Below are positions 1 to 8,192 of a DNA stretch of 35,247 nt, in pieces. The notes beneath the pieces are model-generated. The model was not told where the DNA came from. It saw only the letters and a program-made list of their open reading frames with translations, and did not search any database. Source of the stretch: Pirellulales bacterium (lineage in GTDB: Bacteria > Planctomycetota > Planctomycetia > Pirellulales > JAICIG01); contig DATLUO010000182.1 of the NCBI GenBank assembly GCA_035533075.1, positions 1 to 35,247 on the forward strand, read 5' to 3'. The translations under genes were made by a program, and so were the position numbers. Within the stretch, counting starts at the first letter, position 1; every line of letters begins with the position of its first letter.

Positions 1-189
1 GGCGGAATCCGACAGTTGGCCCATTGGTGGGGTTCGCTCCGACCGTGAAGGCTGCCAAGTGAGTTCGAAGGCTGCCAACGTTTGCAAAAGCCGGTGTTCA
101 TCGCTCTGCTTCGTTTGGCGCGAGTTGGCCATCTTCGAAATGCCCTGAAGGCGCCGTTGTAGAAACGGATGCCGACGCATTCCGTCGCG

Positions 190-463
190 GGTAAAGCTTC
201 GCCGAACCCGTCCCCATTTCACACTAACCCGAAGCGCAAGCGAGGTTTTGTCGCCTTTTTCACGTTCCTCGCTAGCCCGGATGATTCACCGGCCCCCGAA
301 CTTGGCGCGCAGACTGCGCGAACACCAACCCGAAGCGCAAGCGAGCTAAGTCCGTTGCTGATCCTCGCTTGCGCTTCGGGTTGGTGTGGGCCGGTGAATA
401 ATCCTCGCTAGCGCTTCGGGTTGGTGTACGGCACCTGCGTACCGGGTTCGGCGAAGCTTTACC
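190..463. repeat. Composite inverted-repeat element (NPKRKRG-type planctomycete repeat)
   Basis: Perfect 21-bp outer arms lie at 190-210 and 443-463 as reverse complements. Inside are four copies of the core AACCCGAAGCGCAAGCGAGG or close variants: two forward (about 225-245 and 325-345) and two inverted (about 363-386 and 403-427). An inner segment also has GGATGATTCACCGGC near 278 matching GCCGGTGAATAATCC near 390, the same framework as the element at 9203-9327. No transposase is present, so it looks like a non-autonomous or REP/MITE-type repeat. Its function is unknown. Confidence 0.85.
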
Positions 464-539
464 GTCGTGCAAGCGCAAAATCTTTGGCGACACGGCTTTG
501 CGACTCGTCCGTTGGAGGGGTGTCATCCGTCATCCTGCT

Positions 540-565
540 CACTTTGGCCGCGCGCGGCCAAAGTG
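540..565. repeat. Perfect 26-bp palindrome
   Basis: Positions 540-552 are the exact reverse complement of 553-565, centred on GCGCGCGC. The outer part (CACTTTGG...CCAAAGTG) matches the start of the hairpin in the 33-bp repeats at 13385-13549, so both may belong to one dispersed hairpin family. It lies about 100 bp beyond the stop of the DUF1501 gene, but no T-run follows in the direction of that gene. Confidence 0.85.
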
Positions 566-601
566 CCTGCGGCCCGTTCGTCTCCGGCGGCACGCGCCGA
601 G

Positions 602-617
602 GCGACACGCGTGTCGC
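602..617. repeat. GCGACACG-type palindrome, copy 1
   Basis: The sequence GCGACACGCGTGTCGC is a perfect 16-bp palindrome. Related palindromes occur at 13006-13027, 29051-29066 and 30786-30801. All copies sit in intergenic or decayed sequence. Confidence 0.8.
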
Positions 618-661
618 ATGGGCACGGAGTAGACGGCTTTCCTCTCGCTCCAGCGAAAGGG

Positions 662-2119
662 CTACGCGAACAGGCCCGAAACGACGCTCCCCTTCACCAG
701 CTCGCGAGGCTGATTGAGATGGTTGTAGACGATCGTGTCGGGATTGATGCCGCAAGCGTGGTAGATCGTGGCCAATATGTCGGTCGGATGCACCGGGCTG
801 TCGACCGGCGCCGATCCGGTGGCGTCGGACTTGCCATACACAAAGCCGCGCTTGAGGCCGGCGCCGGCCATCACCGCCGTGTAGCAGTATGGCCAGTGGT
901 CGCGTCCGTCGTCGGTGTTGGAGTTGCCCGACGTGCTCACGCCGCGCTTCGGACTACGGCCAAACTCGCCAATGGCAATCACCAGCGTCTCGTTCAGCAA
1001 GCCGCGATCGTCGAGATCGGCCAGCAAGGCCGACACTCCGGCGTCGAGCAGCGGCGCCGATTGGTTCTTCATGCGGGTCGAGAGACCGGCGTGAACGTCC
1101 CAGGAGTGGTTGTCGCTGTTGGCAACCTTCGGCCAGTTGATTTCGACGAACCGCGTGCCCGCTTCGATCAATCGCCGGGCCAGCAAGCAGCTTTGCCCGA
1201 ACGTGTTGTTGCCGTAAGCCTCCTTGGTGGCCGGCGTCTCCTTGCCGAGATCGAAGGCGTCACGCGCCTTGCCCGAAATGATCAGCGACAAAGCCTTGTC
1301 GTAGTATTCGTCGAGATCGTACTTGGCGGTCGCCTTCTCAACCGCCGGCATCCCCTCTTTGATCACCTCGCGCAGCTTGGCCCGCCGCTCCAGCCGGGTG
1401 GCGGTCAGTTCAGGACGCAACTGCAAGTCGTCGACCTTGATCCGCGACATCTTGGCCATGTCCATGTCGTCGCCGGCCGGATAGAGATAATAGGGGTCGT
1501 AGGCGCGGCCCAAAAAGCCGGCCGTGCCCGCCTTGCCCACCACGTTGCTCTCTTGCGTCGGCCGCGGCATCATCACGAACGGCAGCATCGGCACCGTCGT
1601 CGGCTTCAGCCGGACGATATTGCTGCCGAGGTTCGGATAGTCTTTCGGGCTGGGCGGCTCAAGCTGGCCCGACGGGCTCACCTTGTCGGCGGTGTAACCG
1701 GTGAGAAGCTGATAGTAAGCGGCCGTGTGATTGAAGAGTCCGATCGGCGTGTAGCTCACGGAGCGGAGCAGGGTCAGCCGGTCGGTGACGGAGGCCAGCT
1801 TGGGCAACAGCTCGGTGACTTCCATGCCCGACACCTTCGTGCCGATCGGGTTGAAGATGCTCTTCACATTGTCGGGCACGTTGGGCTTGGGATCCCACAG
1901 ATCGAGATGGCTGGGTCCGCCTTGCAGGAAGATAAAGATCACGCTCTTGGCTTTGTTCCAGCCCGGCCCGCCGACGCCGACTTCTTTGGCCTCGGCCTTG
2001 AGCCGAAACAAATCGGCCAGCGAAAGTCCCAAGGCGGCCGACCCACCCACGCGCAGCAACTCGCGTCGCGTCACGCCGTCACAGGTGTCTTTGCCTGTTC
2101 TGCCGGGGATTATCAACAT
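662..2119 (-). CDS. DUF1501 domain-containing protein with Tat signal
   Basis: This is a 485-residue protein of the DUF1501 family (sulfatase/alkaline-phosphatase-like fold), abundant in planctomycetes and usually exported. The N-terminus has a twin-arginine motif ([10 protein letters not shown], arginines about 18-19) followed by a hydrophobic stretch, so Tat export is likely. The family hallmark [13 protein letters not shown] follows at about 65-77, and the C-terminal part has [10 protein letters not shown] and [16 protein letters not shown] chose the ATG at 2119 because the further 19 upstream residues are proline-rich and unlike the family. DUF1501 genes often sit beside DUF1549/DUF1553 cytochrome genes, but none is visible here. 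The precise substrate is unknown. Confidence 0.92.
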   Translation of the reverse strand: MLIIPGRTGKDTCDGVTRRELLRVGGSAALGLSLADLFRLKAEAKEVGVGGPGWNKAKSVIFIFLQGGPSHLDLWDPKPNVPDNVKSIFNPIGTKVSGMEVTELLPKLASVTDRLTLLRSVSYTPIGLFNHTAAYYQLLTGYTADKVSPSGQLEPPSPKDYPNLGSNIVRLKPTTVPMLPFVMMPRPTQESNVVGKAGTAGFLGRAYDPYYLYPAGDDMDMAKMSRIKVDDLQLRPELTATRLERRAKLREVIKEGMPAVEKATAKYDLDEYYDKALSLIISGKARDAFDLGKETPATKEAYGNNTFGQSCLLARRLIEAGTRFVEINWPKVANSDNHSWDVHAGLSTRMKNQSAPLLDAGVSALLADLDDRGLLNETLVIAIGEFGRSPKRGVSTSGNSNTDDGRDHWPYCYTAVMAGAGLKRGFVYGKSDATGSAPVDSPVHPTDILATIYHACGINPDTIVYNHLNQPRELVKGSVVSGLFA

Positions 2120-2173
2120 GGCAATCGTCTCCGAGGTGGGATGAGAAGGCGGGAGTGGTATTGGGGGCAGCCG

Positions 2174-2238
2174 CACACAAACCCGAAGCGCGAGCGAGGC
2201 GAGCCAGTTGCCGCCTCGCTGGCGCTTCGGGCCAGTGT
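2174..2238. repeat. NPKRKRG-type inverted repeat, short copy
   Basis: ACCCGAAGCGCGAGCGAGGC at 2181-2200 is followed by its imperfect inverted copy at 2213-2238 (CCTCGCTGGCGCTTCGGG). It lies between the start of the DUF1501 gene and the end of the preceding minus-strand gene. It belongs to the same family as 190-463 and 9203-9327 but lacks the outer arms. Confidence 0.8.
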
Positions 2239-2297
2239 CAATGCAAATCGGCTAGTCCGCAATATATCGTCGGCCGCGGCGGCCTGTCAACGTTCCA

Positions 2298-3479
2298 TCA
2301 ATTCTCGTCGATGCGTCGCTGCTCCGCCAGCCCCATCACAAAACCCAGCAGGTCGCCACGCTGGCGGCTGATTTCCAGCAGGCGCGAGTAATTGCCCGAG
2401 CGTTGAGCCAATTCGAGCACGCTGGGAGCGAAACCGCTTGTTCGGGCACCGGCCAGCAACCGGGCGGCGACTTCGAACGCCTCGTCGATGCGGCCCAGAC
2501 GAGACAACAACGCCACCCACACTTCCGCCGCCCACGGGCCCTGATCGGCGTCGGCAAGTGCCTCGGCCCGGCCGCGAAAGTGATCGAGCGCCTCGTCAAC
2601 CTGTTCGCCGAGCAGTGCCCGAAAGAACAACGCGTGGGTCGGGTAGGTGTCGGCAAACGGCTCTTGGCCGGGATATTGAAACATCGGACTGAGCCGCCGG
2701 CCATATTCGGTCAGATCGACTGCCAGCCGCAGGATATCGGGGTCGTCGATGACCAACGCAAAGCGGACCACCGCGGCGAGGTGCGAGGTATCGATGTGGT
2801 ACTCGTTATCGTCGAACAGCCAGTCGCGTTCGGCAACCAGGCCGGCGATGGTCGTTTCCTGCGGCGGCTTGCCTTGCTTCTTTTCGACGTACTCTTTCAG
2901 ACTGCGCAGCAGATCGCCGTGAATCTGCCGCACCAGCAGGGCCGCCACCTCCGCTCGCTCGGCCCGCGGCCGCTGGTGCATCTGGGCGTCGTAGGTGGTG
3001 ATGGCGTTACAGAGACCGAAGTTTTTCAGCACCAACTCGAAACCGAGCCGCGGATGCACGCCTTCATAGAGGGCGACTTCGACGATCTGCTCGGTGTTGC
3101 CTTCATCCGCCATCAGCTTTTCCAGCGCGGCGGCCACGGCCGGACGATCGCCCACGGGCCGCAGATACATCCAGGCTTCGCGGACCCGGCCATCGGCCAG
3201 CAAACGGTGGCCGACCTCACGACAGGCATCGAGATAGCGGTCTTCCATCTGCGTGCGCAGCGGGTCTTCCAGGTCGTCGAGACCCTTCGTCAGGATCGCC
3301 GGCAGCCCAAGACCGAGGCGGGCTTGCAGCAGCCGCAAGTCGAACAACTCGTGGTAATGCTCGGTCGACTGGAAATACTGGGCAAGCCGATCGGTGGCCG
3401 CCGCCATGCCTTCGGAAGCCGCAACGTCGGCCAATTCATCGAAGGTCTGGACCAGAGAAGAGTCAGTGTCGGTCGTCAT
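2298..3479 (-). CDS. Conserved hypothetical protein, all-helical
   Basis: I do not recognise this 393-residue protein as a named family. It has no signal peptide or membrane segment and is rich in Leu, Ala, Glu and Arg with regularly spaced amphipathic helices, like a TPR-type or alpha-solenoid protein (for example residues 27-60 and the C-terminal third). Codon usage and length support a real gene. The ATG at 3479 (MTTDTDSSLVQTFDEL) was chosen because the extension upstream of it runs into the inverted repeat at 3523-3618. It lies upstream of the DUF1501 gene on the same strand, with a 178-bp gap holding a repeat, so co-transcription is possible but not evident. Confidence 0.82.
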   Translation of the reverse strand: MTTDTDSSLVQTFDELADVAASEGMAAATDRLAQYFQSTEHYHELFDLRLLQARLGLGLPAILTKGLDDLEDPLRTQMEDRYLDACREVGHRLLADGRVREAWMYLRPVGDRPAVAAALEKLMADEGNTEQIVEVALYEGVHPRLGFELVLKNFGLCNAITTYDAQMHQRPRAERAEVAALLVRQIHGDLLRSLKEYVEKKQGKPPQETTIAGLVAERDWLFDDNEYHIDTSHLAAVVRFALVIDDPDILRLAVDLTEYGRRLSPMFQYPGQEPFADTYPTHALFFRALLGEQVDEALDHFRGRAEALADADQGPWAAEVWVALLSRLGRIDEAFEVAARLLAGARTSGFAPSVLELAQRSGNYSRLLEISRQRGDLLGFVMGLAEQRRIDEN

Positions 3480-3522
3480 GTTCGCAAGGCGGGAAGTTTG
3501 GGTGGGCTGCGGATGGCAAATT

Positions 3523-3618
3523 GTAAGGTGGGACCAGCGAGCTTGCGAGCGCCGGCCCACCGTTAACGACGTCGCTTACGGTGGGCCGGCGCTCGCAAGC
3601 TCGCTGGTCCCACCTTAC
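3523..3618. repeat. Long perfect inverted repeat, family 2
   Basis: Two 41-bp arms (3523-3563 and 3578-3618) are exact reverse complements separated by 14 bp. The arm begins GTAAGGTGGGACCAGCGAGC and ends GCCGGCCCACCGT. A related element with degenerate arms and a longer centre lies at 10636-10773. It separates divergently transcribed genes. Transcribed, it would form an extremely stable hairpin. Confidence 0.92.
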
Positions 3619-3700
3619 GGGGCGCGTCGACGGCACGAGCACGGGGCAGCACTCGTCTTTACCTGGCTTGCGCTTGGCCCATAGTTTAACCGAGGCGCCA

Positions 3701-3745
3701 ACAAATAAAAACAGTCCGGGCGGCCGAAGCCGGCACCGGACTGTT
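3701..3745 (-). terminator. Strong hairpin, possible bidirectional intrinsic terminator
   Basis: Perfect 10-bp arms AACAGTCCGG (3710-3719) and CCGGACTGTT (3736-3745) enclose a further GC-rich inner stem. Read on the minus strand, the stem is followed by TTTTTATTTG, which suits an intrinsic terminator. On the plus strand only a pyrimidine-rich CTCTCTCCC tract follows. No gene obviously ends here, since the flanking genes are divergent, so its role is unclear. Confidence 0.5.
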
Positions 3746-3966
3746 CTCTCTCCCTCCCGGGAACTTTCCTCGAACGCACTTGCGATGCGCTACGCGGTGG
3801 ATCCAGCGTGGGTTCGCTGGCAGACAAAAGAGCTATCGGCCGATTCCCGCGCGGCACTTTCAGGCAGTTTCCGTATTGTATGGACGGTGCAGTTTGAAGA
3901 GACTACGCCCGCTTTTCCGCCCGTTTCGTTCATCAAGTCTGACGATCGGGCCGATTGTATCGAAAG

Positions 3967-3973
3967 AAGGAGG
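3967..3973 (+). promoter_or_regulatory. Shine-Dalgarno site AAGGAGG that fixes a GTG start
   Basis: AAGGAGG lies 5 nt upstream of GTG at 3979. A longer reading from TTG at 3955 would place this site inside the coding sequence, so GTG is the better start for the ExbB-like gene. Confidence 0.8.
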
Positions 3974-3978
3974 CCGCC

Positions 3979-5283
3979 GTGAGCAAAGCCAACCGTATCT
4001 CGCTGTCGATTCTGCGTTCGTCGGTGCTGTGGGGCACCCTGGCCACGATCGCTTTTTATGCCCCGATTCAAGCCGGCTATTGGCGCGACGAATTCGTCCT
4101 CCGCTACTTCGCCGGCCACTGGGTCGAATATCTCGAAACGGCGATGTTCTTCGTCGGCCTCACCGGGCTGATCTTGAAGGCGCTCGACATCGGTCGCCAA
4201 TCGACCGCGTTGTCTCAGCCGATGCTGCCCGAGCGCAGCTCCGAGCCGCAGTCGCCGAGCGACGCCCAGCGGCTGCTGGCCCATTTGGCAAAGCTGCCCG
4301 AAGCGCAACACGAGGATTACTTTCCGCGCCGGCTGCGCGAGGCCCTGCAGTCGGTGCTGTTCGCCGGCTCGGCCGACAAGCTGGGCGACGAGCTGAAATA
4401 CTTTTCCGAATCGGACGGCGCCCGCTCGCACGCCGGATATGCACTGCTGCGGATCATTATTTGGGCCATCCCGATTCTGGGCTTTTTGGGCACGGTCATC
4501 GGCATCACGATGGCCATCGCCAGCCTGAACCCGCAGGCCTTGGAGGATTCGCTGCCCACCGTCACCGGCGGCCTGGGCGTGGCCTTCGACACCACGGCCT
4601 TGGCCTTGGGCTTGTCGATGGTGCTGATGTTCACGCAGTTCTTCGTCGACCGCATCGAGGGCCGCCTGCTATCGGCCGTCGACGCCAGGGCGGCCGACGA
4701 GCTGGCGGGACGCTTCGAGCAACTCGGCAGCGGCGACGATCCGCAAGTCGCCACGATGCGCCGCCTGGCCGACACCATGATCCGGGCCAGCGAGAAGCTC
4801 GTCGAGCGGCAGAGCGAGTTGTGGCAGCGCTCGATCGACGCGGCCGCCGCCCGTTGGAACGAGATGTCCACCTCCGCCGGCCGCCAGCTCGAAAGCTCGC
4901 TGGCCGGCGCGCTCTCGCAAAGCCTGGTGGCCCATGCCGAGAAGCTGGCTGCGTCGGCCGAAGCCACCACCGAGCAAAACCGCCGCAACTGGGGCCGCTT
5001 GCAGCAGACGCTGGCAGACAGCGCGCAAGCGATGAAAGCCCAGCAGACCGAGCTGGCGCGGCAGACCGAGATTCTTCTGCGGGTGGTCGAGGCCACCGGC
5101 CACGTCGCCAAGCTCGAAGAACAGCTCAACAGCAACCTGGCCGCGCTGGCCGGCGCCCAGCACTTCGAAGAAACGCTGCTGAACCTGGCGGGCACCGTCA
5201 ACCTGCTCAACGCCCGCCTGGGGCACGTGGCTGCGCCCCAAGTCGGCCTGACCCATAACAGCACGGTGGGCAAGGCCGCATGA
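3979..5283 (+). CDS. MotA/TolQ/ExbB proton channel family protein
   Basis: This is a 434-residue inner-membrane protein with membrane segments at about 12-32, 52-68, 157-182 and 200-223. The paired segments around AIPILGFLGTVIGITMAI and GGLGVAFDTTALALGLSM match the MotA/TolQ/ExbB domain, which forms the pentameric stator pore that converts proton or sodium flow into mechanical work. From about residue 225 to the end is a long predicted coiled coil rich in Ala, Glu and Gln, unlike classical ExbB or TolQ, which end soon after the last membrane helix. Its stop overlaps the next gene by 4 nt (ATGA). Two single-pass partner-like proteins follow, so this is the channel subunit of a three-component machine of unknown function. 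Confidence 0.88.
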   Translation: MSKANRISLSILRSSVLWGTLATIAFYAPIQAGYWRDEFVLRYFAGHWVEYLETAMFFVGLTGLILKALDIGRQSTALSQPMLPERSSEPQSPSDAQRLLAHLAKLPEAQHEDYFPRRLREALQSVLFAGSADKLGDELKYFSESDGARSHAGYALLRIIIWAIPILGFLGTVIGITMAIASLNPQALEDSLPTVTGGLGVAFDTTALALGLSMVLMFTQFFVDRIEGRLLSAVDARAADELAGRFEQLGSGDDPQVATMRRLADTMIRASEKLVERQSELWQRSIDAAAARWNEMSTSAGRQLESSLAGALSQSLVAHAEKLAASAEATTEQNRRNWGRLQQTLADSAQAMKAQQTELARQTEILLRVVEATGHVAKLEEQLNSNLAALAGAQHFEETLLNLAGTVNLLNARLGHVAAPQVGLTHNSTVGKAA

Positions 5284-8024
5284 GACGCCGGGCTTCGCCC
5301 AACCGACAAACCGCCGGTGTTTCGCTGTTTCCCTTCCTGGCGGTGCTGCTCTGCACGATGGGCGCGCTCATCGTGGTGTTGGTCGTCATTGCGCGCCAAG
5401 CCCAGGTGCAGGTGGCCGACGCCGCCCGGCAGGCAGCCGCGGCAACCGTCAACAGCGAATTGAAAACCACGAGCGATGAGTTGGAGTGGCGCATTGCGGA
5501 GATGAAACGGTCTCGCAAGGAAACACAAAAGATCATCAACGAAAAGCAGCTCGAGCTCAGCCACATTGAAGAGCACACTCGTCGGCTGCGAGACCAACTC
5601 GAAGAGCTGGAGAACGCGCGAGCGCACTTCAGCGAGCTGGCCGCCGGTGATGCCCGTGAAAACGAGGACCTGAAAAAACGCCTCCTGCAATTGCGGTTCG
5701 AAGCGGGTCAGACGAAGGCCGAGATCGATAAGCTTCGCCGCGGCTCGGGCGGCAACGGGCAGTCGTATGCGATCATCCCGTATCACGGCTCCAGTGAAAC
5801 CCGCCGCCGGCCGCTGTACATCGAATGCCGCAAAGACGAAATTGTCTTGCAGCCCGAAGGAATCGTGCTTACCGAAAACGACTTCACGGTCGACCTGGGT
5901 CCCAGCAATCCGCTGGTGGCGGCCTTGCGCGCGGCGAAGGACCACCACATTCGCAACCAGCTTGCGGGCAAAGGCGAGGCCGGCACGCCCTATCCGTTGT
6001 TCATCGTTCGGCCCGACGGGATCATGATGTGGTACGTGGGACGGATGGCCATTGCATCCTGGGGATCCGATTTCGGCTACGAACTGGTGGGGCAAGACTG
6101 GGCATTCGAGTTTCCGCCGGTCGAACCGATGCTCAAACTGTCCATGAACCAGGCGGTGGAAGAGGGACGGATTCGACAACAGTACTTGGCAAGCGCCGCA
6201 CCGGCCTTGTCGCACGCGGGCGGTGGGACATTCCGGGTGTCGTCTCACGGCGGCCTGGTGCCGGCCGATGGTTCACCGGCGGGCCGTTCGGGCGGTCGCC
6301 GTGGCCGCGGGCGGCCTGCGGGGCTGCCGGGGCGACGGTCCGGCGGAGGTTCGCAAGTCGGTGGGTCGCCAACGGGCGGTGGCGGACTGCTCAACTCGCC
6401 TTCCGACGGCACGGGACCCGTGCATAGCATCGATGGCGACGACAATCCCTACATCACCGCGATGGGAACGGGACGGCAGCGGGGCGGCAGCGGCACACAG
6501 GCCTCGGCGGGAGGTGCGGGAGGTGCGGGTTTTGGATCGACGCCGGGCAGCGGAGGGACGGGCAGTGGTGCCTTGCCCGGTGGTCTGGCCGGCGGACCGG
6601 GCAACCCTTGGACCGGTGGCCCGTACGCCAACCGTGGTCCGGGCGGCAGCGGCTGGCGAGGCGGCGGCAACGCCGGAGGTTCGGCGTTCGGCGATCCGAC
6701 GGCCTCCGCGCTCGGCAACGGCGGAGCCGGTCGACCTGGCATGCCCGGCGGCACGGGCATGTCCCCGTCGGGAAATCGCTTGGCGACGGGAGGCGGCCCA
6801 GGAGCGGGTACATCGGCCAACCAATTGGCGATGGGCGGCGGAACCGGTCAAGGAATCTACCCGGCCGGCACGACGGGCATGTTGCCCGGTGGCGGCGGAG
6901 GGCCAGGCAACGCGCGAACCGGAAATCGTTATGGTGGCCCCGCCGGGCTCCAGCCTGGCGGGCAGCCTGGCAACGGTTTGCCAAACGGTCAATCCAATGC
7001 GGCAGCCCTGGGCGGCCCGCAACCGGGAAAAACAGGCAACACGGCCACCGGCACAGCCGCTCGCGGCCAGCGCGGCGCAGCGGCGCCTGGCTCCGCAACC
7101 GGCAACACGGGCCCCGGCTCGTCGGACTTGACCGACGCAAAGGCCGGCTCCAACACGTCGTCGGGCGGACCCAACGTCGCGGCCAGCCCCAACGGGATTG
7201 CCGGAGCCACCGTGGTCGAAAACGGCGCGTCGAGCGGCCGCGGTACGGCGGCGACCAACCGCTTGGCCGGCACCGCCGGAGAGGCGACCTCCGGCTCGCT
7301 GACCGGTGCGGACGCCGGTGGCCCGTCGGGAACGTCGAGTGGCGGCGGCGCCGGGAATGCGGGCAGCCCCAGCCGGGCCGGGTCTGCGAACCGCCTGGCC
7401 AGTGGCGCCCCCGGCTCTTCGCAAAATGCGTCGTTGGCCAATGTGAATAAGTTGATGTCGCAGAATTCGTCGAGCGGTTCGTCGTCGAGCAGCTCGTCGG
7501 CGGGTCAACAATCGCCGTTTGGAGGCAGCGCCGGTTCGTCCGCCTCGTCTCCGCAGATGATGGGCGGCATGCCGTCGCCCAGCCTCAATATGGGTCAGCA
7601 GCAAGCGGAAGACCAAAAGCAACAGCGCCGTCACCGCCAGCGCGAAAAGAACTGGGCCAATCCCGACGCCAGCACCACGAACGTGCCGATCGAGCGGCCG
7701 ATTCGCGTGGTCTGCGACGCCGAGCACCTGACGTTGCTGCCCGAAGGACGCGGCAAGCAAGGCATGCGCGTGATTCCCTTCAAGCCGCGGACGGCCGAAT
7801 CGGTCGACGACCTGGTCGGCGCCGTCTGGGACCGCATCGACTCCTGGGGCACGGCGGGGCGCAACATGTATTGGCGGCCCACCTTACTGATGGAGGTCGA
7901 GCCCGGCGGGCAGCGCCGCTACGCCGAGCTGCAATCGTTGTTGGCCGACAGCGGCTTTGACGTACACGGCAAACCACGCCGCAGAATCGTGGGCGACCGC
8001 CGCTTGGGGCGCGCTGGAAAATAG
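5280..8024 (+). CDS. Single-pass membrane protein with Gly-rich linker, ExbD/MotB-like position
   Basis: This is a 914-residue protein with one N-terminal membrane helix (about 14-38), a coiled coil (about 45-155), a globular domain (about 163-285), a glycine/serine/asparagine-rich low-complexity stretch (about 313-780) and a second globular domain (about 810-905). The two globular parts look homologous: RPLYIECRKDEIVLQPEG is matched by RPIRVVCDAEHLTLLPEG, each followed by a segment ending in a GY/GF-x-V/L turn. The topology and coupling (ATGA overlap with the channel gene) suit an ExbD/TolR/MotB-like partner. However, the membrane helix SLFPFLAVLLCTMGALIVVL contains no Asp, the residue that carries protons in that family. 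The linker could span the periplasm. Function unknown. Confidence 0.82.
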   Translation: MRRRASPNRQTAGVSLFPFLAVLLCTMGALIVVLVVIARQAQVQVADAARQAAAATVNSELKTTSDELEWRIAEMKRSRKETQKIINEKQLELSHIEEHTRRLRDQLEELENARAHFSELAAGDARENEDLKKRLLQLRFEAGQTKAEIDKLRRGSGGNGQSYAIIPYHGSSETRRRPLYIECRKDEIVLQPEGIVLTENDFTVDLGPSNPLVAALRAAKDHHIRNQLAGKGEAGTPYPLFIVRPDGIMMWYVGRMAIASWGSDFGYELVGQDWAFEFPPVEPMLKLSMNQAVEEGRIRQQYLASAAPALSHAGGGTFRVSSHGGLVPADGSPAGRSGGRRGRGRPAGLPGRRSGGGSQVGGSPTGGGGLLNSPSDGTGPVHSIDGDDNPYITAMGTGRQRGGSGTQASAGGAGGAGFGSTPGSGGTGSGALPGGLAGGPGNPWTGGPYANRGPGGSGWRGGGNAGGSAFGDPTASALGNGGAGRPGMPGGTGMSPSGNRLATGGGPGAGTSANQLAMGGGTGQGIYPAGTTGMLPGGGGGPGNARTGNRYGGPAGLQPGGQPGNGLPNGQSNAAALGGPQPGKTGNTATGTAARGQRGAAAPGSATGNTGPGSSDLTDAKAGSNTSSGGPNVAASPNGIAGATVVENGASSGRGTAATNRLAGTAGEATSGSLTGADAGGPSGTSSGGGAGNAGSPSRAGSANRLASGAPGSSQNASLANVNKLMSQNSSSGSSSSSSSAGQQSPFGGSAGSSASSPQMMGGMPSPSLNMGQQQAEDQKQQRRHRQREKNWANPDASTTNVPIERPIRVVCDAEHLTLLPEGRGKQGMRVIPFKPRTAESVDDLVGAVWDRIDSWGTAGRNMYWRPTLLMEVEPGGQRRYAELQSLLADSGFDVHGKPRRRIVGDRRLGRAGK

Positions 8025-8065
8025 TGGTTAGCGGCTAGTGGTTAGTGGTAAGTGGTTAGTAGTTA
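8024..8065 (+). repeat. Degenerate heptamer array GTGGTTA, six units
   Basis: Beginning at the last base of the preceding stop codon, six 7-bp units run in register (GTGGTTA, GCGGCTA, GTGGTTA, GTGGTAA, GTGGTTA, GTAGTTA). It is followed 41 bp later by the cleaner CCCTGAA heptamer array. It is noncoding. Confidence 0.8.
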
Positions 8066-8106
8066 GCGATGAGGGATGGGGGACGAGGATTCGCAATCGC
8101 CCTGAC

Positions 8107-8189
8107 CCCTGAACCCTGAACCCTGAACCCTGAACCCTGAACCCTGAACCCTGAACCCTGAACCCTGAACCCTGAACCCTGAACCCTGA
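8107..8189 (+). repeat. CCCTGAA tandem heptamer array, almost twelve units
   Basis: Eleven exact copies of CCCTGAA (8107-8183) plus CCCTGA form an uninterrupted microsatellite. It ends 3 bp before the start codon of the next gene in the operon, and so occupies the place of its Shine-Dalgarno site. Copy-number change by slippage is likely. Because it lies outside coding sequence, it would change spacing rather than reading frame. Confidence 0.95.
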
Positions 8190-8192
8190 CCG

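Larger units (their letters stand above)
1..661. other. Intergenic region with dispersed repeats, no convincing gene
   Basis: I see no credible coding region here. Open frames exist on both strands, but they read through palindromic repeats and their translations are dominated by repeat-derived strings such as NPKRKRG. A 12-bp direct repeat (GAAGGCTGCCAA) occurs at 47-58 and 67-78. The rest is taken up by the composite inverted element at 190-463 and the palindromes at 540-565 and 602-617, listed separately. Confidence 0.7.

Noticed and set aside
467-2371. A 634-residue open frame on the plus strand opposite the DUF1501 gene
   Set aside because: It is the antisense shadow of a clear DUF1501 gene in GC-rich sequence. 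Its translation has no family features and passes through repeats.
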